Assembly (NCBI GenBank): GCA_016210935.1
Contig: JACQTH010000009.1
Span: 1-5,736 of the forward strand
Direction of reading: 5' to 3'
DNA: 5,736 nt
From: Acidobacteriota bacterium
GTDB taxonomy: Bacteria; Acidobacteriota; Vicinamibacteria; Vicinamibacterales; JACQTH01
In this document: in pieces, positions 1 through 5,276 of the stretch
Position numbering within the stretch: the stretch's first letter is position 1
Layout of the letters: each line of letters starts with the position of its first letter
Notes under the pieces: generated by a model
Told to the model about the DNA's origin: nothing
Database searches by the model: none
Seen by the model: the letters and a program-made list of their open reading frames with translations, nothing else
Position numbers and translations under genes: made by a program

Positions 1-1
1 A

Positions 2-856
2 AGAGGACGCGGCGCAGCCGCTCCGGAGGCGACGACGGCGGGGCCGCGACCACCTACAGCCGACACGGCGCCGGCGGCGATTTCCCCGACGCAGGCGCCC
101 GACACGGTCTTCATCGACGAGCTGACGTGGGAGGAAACGCGCGACGCGATCAAAGCCGGCAGAGACGCGGTCATCGTCCCGACCGGGGGCACCGAGAAGA
201 ACGGCTATCACATGGTGCTCGGCAAGCACAATTTTGTCGTCACGTATGCGGCGAATCAGATCGCGCGCCGCCTGAAGACCGCGCTCGTCGCGCCGACCAT
301 TCAATACGTCCCGGAAGGAGATCCGGACACGTCCGTACCGGGCGAGATCTCGCTGCCCTCACCCGCCTACGATCTGCTGCTCGACGCCGCCGCGCGCAGC
401 CTCAAAGCGCACGGCTTCACCGACATCCTGTTCATCGGCGACAGCGGTGGCAACCAGGCAGGGCTCACGAATGTCGCCAACAAGCTGAACGAGGAATGGA
501 AGGACACCAATGTGAAGGTCTTCGCCCTGACGGGCTACTACAGCACGGGCCGCGATCATTACCGCGCGTGGCTGCAGGCGGCGTTCGGACATGACGATCA
601 GGTTGTCGGAAGCCACGCAGGGATCAGCGATACGTCACAGATGCTGTTCATCCACCCATCCGGCATTCGGAAGGATCAAATCAAGCCGTGGGGTGGTCCT
701 CGGGATTCCGGCGTCTCCGGTGATCCGACGAAAGCGACAGCCGAGATCGGCAAGATGGGGATCGAGTTCAAGATCAATGCGGCTATCAATCAATACAGGT
801 CCCTGAAGAATCCGTCCCAGGGCCGCGGCCGCGGGCGGGGGAGATCGGGACCATAG
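2..856 (+). CDS. Creatininase-family amidohydrolase, 5'-truncated by window edge
   Basis: Creatininase-family enzymes are metal-dependent hydrolases of cyclic or linear amides. The frame is open from base 2 with no ATG, GTG or TTG before the conserved domain, so the start lies upstream; 284 codons are visible, ending at TAG 854-856. Residues 1-35 are an Ala/Pro/Thr-rich linker beginning RGRG. The domain starts at about residue 37 (FIDELTWEETRDAI), followed by the family signature TGGTEKNGYHMVLGKHN (61-77), the strand ILFIGDSGGN (142-151) and SHAGISDTSQML (204-215). Residues 274-281 form a GRGRGRGR tail. Compared with Pseudomonas creatininase (ligands Glu34, His36, Asp45, His120, Glu122), only the first Glu is kept (E65); the other positions read N67, H76, S148 and G150. 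The fold assignment is good, but creatinine as substrate is unlikely. Export is possible given the linker but cannot be judged without the N-terminus. The receptor gene follows after 29 bases, suggesting one operon. Confidence 0.85.
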   Translation, partial: RGRGAAAPEATTAGPRPPTADTAPAAISPTQAPDTVFIDELTWEETRDAIKAGRDAVIVPTGGTEKNGYHMVLGKHNFVVTYAANQIARRLKTALVAPTIQYVPEGDPDTSVPGEISLPSPAYDLLLDAAARSLKAHGFTDILFIGDSGGNQAGLTNVANKLNEEWKDTNVKVFALTGYYSTGRDHYRAWLQAAFGHDDQVVGSHAGISDTSQMLFIHPSGIRKDQIKPWGGPRDSGVSGDPTKATAEIGKMGIEFKINAAINQYRSLKNPSQGRGRGRGRSGP

Positions 857-869
857 AGGTAATAGAGGT
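853..869 (+). promoter_or_regulatory. Duplicated SD-like sequence upstream of receptor gene
   Basis: The 8-mer ATAGAGGT occurs at 853-860 and again at 862-869, separated by one A. The first copy overlaps the creatininase TAG stop codon. Each copy contains GAGGT, complementary to the 16S rRNA anti-SD. The second copy lies 4 bases before a TTG at 874 that is in frame with the receptor. A separate G-rich SD candidate, GGGGGAG at 876-882, lies 3 bases before the ATG at 886. This arrangement suits coupled translation of the two genes, but which site is used cannot be decided from the sequence. Confidence 0.45.
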
Positions 870-885
870 CTGCTTGGGGGAGCAT

Positions 886-3800
886 ATGCGCGCACTGACG
901 GCTCTATTCGTCGCTCTCGTGCTGGGCCTGGCGGCGGTGGCGAACGCTCAGACCATCACCGGAACCATCACCGGTGTCGTCAGGGACGCCAGCGGGGGTG
1001 TGCTCCCCGGCACCACGATCACGATTACGCACGTGCAGACGACCCGGCAGGAGACGACTGTCTCTGACGCCGACGGACGCTACCGATCGTTGCCGCTGGC
1101 CCTCGGCGTCTATCGGATCGAAGCGAGCCTGTCCGGGTTCAAGAGCGCGATCCAGTCCGGCGTGACGATCACTCTCGACGAGGTGGCCTCGGTCGATTTC
1201 GTGCTCGAAATCGGCACGGTGCAAGAGGCCATCGAGGTCGTCGGCCAGACGCCGCTCGTCGAGGCCAACACCTCCACGCTGGGAAAGCTCGTGGATAACC
1301 GCAGGATAGCCGAGCTGCCGCTCAACACGCGGAACGTGTACTCCCTGATCTTCCTGACACCCGGCGTGGCTGGAACGATCGGGAATGCGTATGGCGATCT
1401 TCGGTACACGATCAACGGCGCTCGGCCTCGGAGCAGCGACACGATCATCGACGGCGTGACGGCGACGTTTCCTACCGTCACCGGCGGCGTCGGGATTTCG
1501 GTGTTCCCCTCCGTGGACGCGATCCAGGAATTCAAAGTGCTGGGCGCCACGTATCCAGCTGAATTCGGGCGCAGCCTCGGCGGCGTGGTCAATGTCGTCT
1601 ACAAGTCTGGATCGAACGAGTTCCATGGCAGCGGGTACGAGTTCGTCCGGGATTCCAGCTTCGATGCCCGGAATTATTTTCAGAAGCGGCGCCGCGAGAA
1701 ATTGGGAGACTTCTCGCGCCATCAGTTCGGCGGCGCCGCAGGCGGACCCATCCAGAGCAGCAAGACCTTCTACCTCGTCTCGTTCGAAGGTCTTCGGGAG
1801 CGCCGATTCGCTTCAGCGACGCTGACGGTTCCCACCGAGCTCGAGCGGCGAGGCGATTTCTCGCGAAGCTTCGCGCCAAACGGCCAGGTGATTCGGATCT
1901 TCAATCCGTTCACCACACGACCCAATCCAAGCGGCAGCGGATTCATCCGGGATCAGTTTGCGGGCAACCGGATTCCCCCGGAGCTGTGGGACCCGATCGC
2001 GTTGAAGGTCCTGCAGTACTATCCGCTTCCGAACCAGCCCGGGCATCCGGTAACCGGGCGTGACAACTACGTCGCGACCGGGTCGGCCAATCTGAACACG
2101 AACAACACCGACGCCCGCATCGATCGTCTCTTTGGATCGAACGGGCGCGGCTTCGCGCGCTACTCGCACCGGTTCGTGGAAAGCATTCCCCTTCAGGCGT
2201 TTCCCGACGACCTCACCATTGCGGAAGGGCGCGTGATCGAGGAGAACCGCGTCCACAACTTCGTCGCGGAGTACAACCACACGCTGGGCCGCGCGACGCT
2301 CCTGACCACGCGCATCGGCTTCGCGCGGACGCTGTTCGTCTTCGACAACCAGGGCCTTGGGTTCCGTCCGTCCAGTCTGGGATTGCCGGTGTCGATCGAC
2401 GCCGCGGTCGACCGCCAGATGTTTCCGCGGTTCGGCGCGACCAATTACGTGTCGCTCGGCGGCAACGACCACCGCTACAACGCGTTCATGAGCTATCCGC
2501 TGCTGGTCAGCCTGACGAAGACCAAATCCCGCCACACATTCAAGACTGGTGTGGATGCCCGCATGATCCGCGTCAACGTCTGGGAAGCGCGGGCGGCCGG
2601 GACCTTCAATTTCTCGCCGGGTATGACCCAGGGGCCAAACCCCACCGCCGCCAGCAGCACCGCCGGCCACAGCATCGCGTCGCTCCTGCTAGGCACTGGA
2701 ACGACGAACAACGTGCTGATTCAGAACTGGAAGAACGTCGCCTCGCAGAACTTCTACGTCGCCCCCTATTTTCAGGATGACTGGCAGGTGAGCGACCGGC
2801 TCACGTTGAATCTGGGGGTGCGGTACGATCTCGAGACGCCGCGCACCGAACGGTTCAATCGGATGAACTATTTCGATCCCACCGCGCCCTCGCCGCTGGC
2901 TGGGCGCGTGTCGCAATTCCCCGACCTGCGCGGCGGGCTGGTGTTCGTCGGCGTCGACGGCAACAGCCGGTGGCAGTACAAACCGGACTGGAACAACATC
3001 TCGCCGCGACTCGGCGGGGCGTTCAAGCTCAGTGACAACACGGTGGTGCGTGCGGGATATTCGCACGCGTACGGACCCTCGTACCAGCAGGCGAACGGGA
3101 CTGTGGGACCGTTTGGGTTCCGCACGGAAAACCCCTGGGTCACGACCCTCGACGGCATTACGCCGTTCCGGCTCCTGCGCGATCCGTACCCGGATGGGTT
3201 CCGGCCGTCGCCCGGCGCCAGCGAGGGGCTCCTGACCGGCGTCGGCGGGACATTGCAAGCCCCGCTGCGCGATCGGTCAAAGACACCGTGGAACCGGCAG
3301 TGGAATGTGACGCTTCAGCGCGAGCTCCCCTGGCGGACGGCGATCGAGATTGCCTACGTCGGGACGGAGGGCCACGACCTGCAGACGAACAGCGAGTCCG
3401 GCCTGAACATCAACCAACTCGATCCACAATATCTCGCCCTCGGATCCGCCCTCAATCAGCTCGTTCCCAATCCGTTCTTCGGAGTCGTCAACAGCGGCGT
3501 GCTGGTCGCGCCGCGGATCAGCCGGGGGCAGCTGCTGCGGCCGTATCCGCAGTTCACCGACATCATTCCGCTGCAGGCGACCGGCTCAACGTCGATCTAT
3601 CACGCGCTGCAGATCAGCGTGAACCGGCGCATGAGCGACGGCCTCATGGTGGTGGGGTCGTACGCGTGGTCGAGGGCGATCGAGGAAGGCGAAAGCCACC
3701 AAAACAGCTACGACATCGCTGCCAGCCGCTCGGTCGCTTCATATGACATCCCGCACCGCCTGGTCCTGAGCGCGTTGTACGAGATGCCATTCGGCCGCGG

Positions 3801-4299
3801 ACGACGATTCGGTGCATCTGCGCCTGCTGTCCTCGAGGCTGCGCTCGGCGGCTGGCAGATCAACGGCATCATCACCGTCCAGAGCGGCACGCCCCTGACG
3901 ATCAGCGCGAGCAACACGGCGGGGTTGTTCAATCCGGTGACGCGCGCGAACTGGAACGGTCAGGATCCTCAATCGCAGGGACCACGCGAAGGTCGCCTGC
4001 AACGCTGGTTCGACACGACGGCGTTCACCCAGCCGCCGCCGTTCACGTTTGGGAATGCCGGCGCGACGTTCCCGCTGCTTCGCACCGACAGCGTGCGGAA
4101 CCTCGACCTGTCGCTGTTCAAGCACTTTGCCTTGTCGTCGCGGCTGAGACTCCAGGCACGACTCGAGGCATTCAATGCCCTGAACAGGGTGCAGTTCGGT
4201 TCGCCCAACACCAGCGTCACATCCGGTTCGTTCGGAGTCGTTACATCGCAGGCCAACGCCCCCCGACAACTGCAGTTCGGGATCAAGGCATTGTGGTGA
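886..4299 (+). CDS. TonB-dependent outer-membrane receptor, Oar-like, with carboxypeptidase-regulatory-like N-terminal domain
   Basis: This is an outer-membrane beta-barrel that would import a ligand using TonB energy; the ligand is unknown. Numbered from ATG 886 (1137 residues): signal peptide 1-21 with probable cleavage VANA|Q; carboxypeptidase-regulatory-like beta-sandwich about 22-110 (GVVRDASGGVLPGTTITI, then DADGRYRSLPL); a TonB-box-like EAIEVVG at 114-120; plug domain about 121-245 (IAELPLNTRNVYSL, INGARPRSSDTIIDG, AEFGRSLGGVVNVVYKSGSN); then the barrel, with landmarks ARNYF (261-265), GGPI.SSKTFYLVSFEGLRERR (about 286-307) and FQDDWQVSDRLTLNLGVRYD (about 629-648). It ends QLQFGIKALW, an aromatic C-terminus as expected for outer-membrane barrel insertion. 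Length and domain order match the large acidobacterial receptors of this type. No SusD-like partner is visible. A TTG at 874 would add four residues (MGEH) and has an SD-like GAGGT; ATG 886 was preferred for its codon and compact signal peptide. The frame is intact throughout. Confidence 0.93.
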   Translation: MRALTALFVALVLGLAAVANAQTITGTITGVVRDASGGVLPGTTITITHVQTTRQETTVSDADGRYRSLPLALGVYRIEASLSGFKSAIQSGVTITLDEVASVDFVLEIGTVQEAIEVVGQTPLVEANTSTLGKLVDNRRIAELPLNTRNVYSLIFLTPGVAGTIGNAYGDLRYTINGARPRSSDTIIDGVTATFPTVTGGVGISVFPSVDAIQEFKVLGATYPAEFGRSLGGVVNVVYKSGSNEFHGSGYEFVRDSSFDARNYFQKRRREKLGDFSRHQFGGAAGGPIQSSKTFYLVSFEGLRERRFASATLTVPTELERRGDFSRSFAPNGQVIRIFNPFTTRPNPSGSGFIRDQFAGNRIPPELWDPIALKVLQYYPLPNQPGHPVTGRDNYVATGSANLNTNNTDARIDRLFGSNGRGFARYSHRFVESIPLQAFPDDLTIAEGRVIEENRVHNFVAEYNHTLGRATLLTTRIGFARTLFVFDNQGLGFRPSSLGLPVSIDAAVDRQMFPRFGATNYVSLGGNDHRYNAFMSYPLLVSLTKTKSRHTFKTGVDARMIRVNVWEARAAGTFNFSPGMTQGPNPTAASSTAGHSIASLLLGTGTTNNVLIQNWKNVASQNFYVAPYFQDDWQVSDRLTLNLGVRYDLETPRTERFNRMNYFDPTAPSPLAGRVSQFPDLRGGLVFVGVDGNSRWQYKPDWNNISPRLGGAFKLSDNTVVRAGYSHAYGPSYQQANGTVGPFGFRTENPWVTTLDGITPFRLLRDPYPDGFRPSPGASEGLLTGVGGTLQAPLRDRSKTPWNRQWNVTLQRELPWRTAIEIAYVGTEGHDLQTNSESGLNINQLDPQYLALGSALNQLVPNPFFGVVNSGVLVAPRISRGQLLRPYPQFTDIIPLQATGSTSIYHALQISVNRRMSDGLMVVGSYAWSRAIEEGESHQNSYDIAASRSVASYDIPHRLVLSALYEMPFGRGRRFGASAPAVLEAALGGWQINGIITVQSGTPLTISASNTAGLFNPVTRANWNGQDPQSQGPREGRLQRWFDTTAFTQPPPFTFGNAGATFPLLRTDSVRNLDLSLFKHFALSSRLRLQARLEAFNALNRVQFGSPNTSVTSGSFGVVTSQANAPRQLQFGIKALW
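952..975 (+). repeat. 12-base tandem duplication at mature N-terminus of the receptor
   Basis: ACCATCACCGG plus one base occurs twice in direct succession (952-963 and 964-975), giving the peptide TITGTITG immediately after the predicted signal-peptide cleavage site. It is in frame and so neutral to the reading frame. It most likely reflects slippage or simply the first beta-strand of the regulatory-like domain. Confidence 0.5.
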
Positions 4300-4311
4300 G
4301 GCTGTGGCCGT

Positions 4312-4324
4312 CGCGCGAAGCGCG
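4312..4324 (+). other. Small GC hairpin after receptor stop codon
   Basis: CGCGC, loop GAA, GCGCG lies 13 bases after the receptor TGA stop. The stem is only five pairs and is followed by TAATAAGC rather than a T-run, so it is not a convincing intrinsic terminator. It could stabilise the 3' end of the upstream mRNA. Confidence 0.3.
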
Positions 4325-4357
4325 TAATAAGCGCGTGGGAGTGGCCGGAATCAGGAG

Positions 4358-4373
4358 CCGCCTCACTAGGCGG
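4358..4373 (+). repeat. Hairpin CCGCCT-CACT-AGGCGG in spacer
   Basis: A perfect 6-base-pair stem with a 4-base loop lies in the receptor-cupin spacer. No T-tract follows (ATCGTTCT), so a Rho-independent terminator is not supported. The arm sequence CCGCCT/AGGCGG recurs in the long inverted repeat at 5209-5276 beyond the cupin gene, suggesting a related repeat family. Confidence 0.45.
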
Positions 4374-4419
4374 ATCGTTCTCACGAATCATCGCGGCGAG
4401 CGCCAGCGAGCCGTGGGAG

Positions 4420-4443
4420 GCGGTGGGGGTGGGGCCCCACCGC
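4420..4443 (+). promoter_or_regulatory. Strong G-rich hairpin just upstream of the cupin ribosome binding site
   Basis: GCGGTGGGG (4420-4428), loop GTGGGG, CCCCACCGC (4435-4443) forms a perfect 9-base-pair GC-rich stem. An alternative 14-base perfect palindrome GGTGGGGCCCCACC spans 4428-4441. The left side belongs to a G-tract run (GGG 4415-4417, GGGGG 4425-4429, GGGG 4431-4434) that might instead form a quadruplex. It ends 13 bases before the SD of the cupin gene. The structure is seen directly; a role in transcript attenuation, mRNA stability or translation is inference, and it could equally be a genome-wide intergenic repeat. Confidence 0.45.
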
Positions 4444-4456
4444 ACATTAATCAATG

Positions 4457-4462
4457 AAGGAG
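4457..4462 (+). promoter_or_regulatory. Ribosome binding site of cupin gene
   Basis: AAGGAG lies 5 bases ahead of ATG 4468. It decides the start: the in-frame upstream ATG at 4423 lies within the G-rich hairpin, lacks a comparable SD and would add 15 residues ahead of an otherwise clear signal peptide. Confidence 0.8.
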
Positions 4463-4467
4463 AGATC

Positions 4468-5112
4468 ATGAAACCAGCCGTGCTCGTCAGTCTGTGCGTC
4501 ATCGTCCTGCCGGTCGTGACGCTTGCGCAGTCCCCGAAGGCCGCCACTTACATCACCGACGAAGAGGTAAAGGCCGTCAACGCCACTCCCGGGGTCGATC
4601 GTCAGATCCGCGTCGTCGACATCGGCAACGAGAACTTCGCGGTCGGCGTCATTCATCGCGTGGCTCCCGGGGCCGGACGCGGCGCAGGTCGCGGCGGAGC
4701 CGGTGCGGCGGGAGCGCGCGGCGCAGCGCCAGCGCCCGAACCGTGCGGAGAACAGGCCGCGACCGCTCCACCCACCGGCACGCCGACCGGCATCGCGCAC
4801 GACGTGCAGACCGAGGGCTACATCATCATTTCGGGCAGCGGAACGCTCGTGACCGGCGGGCGCATTGTCAACGGCCGCAAGTCGGCGCCCGACAGCACCG
4901 TGACGAGGGAGCTGAACGGCCCATCATGCAGCGGGCCGATCGTCGGCGATGACGTGGTGAAGCGGGCCGTCAAGACCGGCGACATCATTATCATTCCGGC
5001 CGGTGTGCCCCACGGCTGGACGGGCATCACCGATCATGTGGACTACCTGAGCCTCCGGCCGTCCGGCCGCGCGCTGCAGGCCGGCTACGTGCACCCGGCG
5101 ATCAAAAAATGA
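4468..5112 (+). CDS. Secreted cupin-fold protein with Gly/Arg/Ala-rich insertion
   Basis: The product has 214 residues. Residues 1-20 form a signal peptide (MKPAVLVSLCVIVLPVVTLA, then QSPK), so it is probably periplasmic or secreted. The C-terminal two thirds is a small single-domain cupin. Motif 1 is represented by H111-x4-E116-x6-G123 (AHDVQTEGYIIISGSG) and motif 2 by G171-x5-P177-x-G179-x2-H182 (GDIIIIPAGVPHGW). Three of the four usual metal ligands are therefore present (H111, E116, H182); the first His of HxH is I109, and the Asn closing motif 2 is G186. Residues 67-103 are a low-complexity Gly/Arg/Ala/Pro tract (GRGAGRGGAGAAGARGAAPA at 70-89) interrupting the domain between FAVGVIHRVA and the motif 1 strand. 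There are two cysteines in the mature part (C93, C154). Cupins range from isomerases and dioxygenases to sugar or ligand binding; no specific reaction can be assigned. The gene sits between two structured spacers and ends at TGA. Confidence 0.85.
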   Translation: MKPAVLVSLCVIVLPVVTLAQSPKAATYITDEEVKAVNATPGVDRQIRVVDIGNENFAVGVIHRVAPGAGRGAGRGGAGAAGARGAAPAPEPCGEQAATAPPTGTPTGIAHDVQTEGYIIISGSGTLVTGGRIVNGRKSAPDSTVTRELNGPSCSGPIVGDDVVKRAVKTGDIIIIPAGVPHGWTGITDHVDYLSLRPSGRALQAGYVHPAIKK

Positions 5113-5120
5113 CTCGTAGA

Positions 5121-5138
5121 GTCCGGCTTTAGCCGGAC
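5121..5138 (+). repeat. REP-like hairpin downstream of cupin gene
   Basis: GTCCGGCT-TT-AGCCGGAC is a perfect 8-base inverted repeat with a 2-base spacer, realistically a 7-pair stem with a TTTA loop. It starts 9 bases after the cupin stop codon. It is followed by CAATGCTG, not by a T-run, so it lacks the hallmark of an intrinsic terminator. The compact form resembles dispersed intergenic palindromes; copy number cannot be judged in this window. Confidence 0.6.
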
Positions 5139-5208
5139 CAATGCTGAGGTGGCGATGTCTCTGCTGCGCTCGCCTCTGTCGTCGTCGCGGCGGCCTCTCT
5201 CGTCGTGG

Positions 5209-5276
5209 CTTCCGCCTGAACCTTGTGGAAAACGCGGGTCGTCCATGCGTTTTCCACAGGTTCCTTTAGGCGGAAG
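5209..5276 (+). repeat. Long imperfect inverted repeat over the serine hydrolase start region
   Basis: The left arm (5209-5235) begins CTTCCGCCT and ends GTGGAAAACGC. The right arm (5247-5276) is its reverse complement apart from four extra bases (CTTT, 5264-5267 region) and one missing base. In RNA this would fold into about 26 pairs with an 11-base loop (5236-5246). The arms are nine or more consecutive matches at the base and eleven or more at the tip. Candidate ATG 5245 straddles the loop and right arm, and the SD-like AGGCGGAAG before GTG 5278 lies in the right arm. The outer arm sequence CCGCCT/AGGCGG matches the hairpin at 4358-4373. It may be a mobile REP/MITE-like repeat or a cis-regulatory structure; no target-site duplication is clear. 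Confidence 0.7.

Noticed and set aside
127..594. Plus-strand open frame overlapping the creatininase
   Set aside because: Its Arg/Gln/His-rich product is a frame-shifted reading of the creatininase coding sequence, whose own frame carries conserved family motifs.
904..1722. Minus-strand open frame of 272 codons opposite the receptor
   Set aside because: It is antisense to the conserved signal, regulatory-like and plug domains of the receptor, has an Arg/Asp/His-rich composition typical of GC-rich shadow frames, and shows no recognisable domain.
1813..2670. Minus-strand open frame of 285 codons opposite the receptor barrel
   Set aside because: Its length is explained by high GC and few stop codons antisense to a real gene; no motif, no plausible ribosome binding context and no family resemblance.
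4423..4467. Upstream ATG 4423 as the cupin start
   Set aside because: It lies within the G-rich hairpin, lacks a comparable SD and would place a polar extension before a standard signal peptide; ATG 4468 has AAGGAG at ideal spacing.
5121..5138. Intrinsic terminator for the cupin gene
   Set aside because: The stem is good but no T-run follows, so only a REP-like hairpin is claimed.
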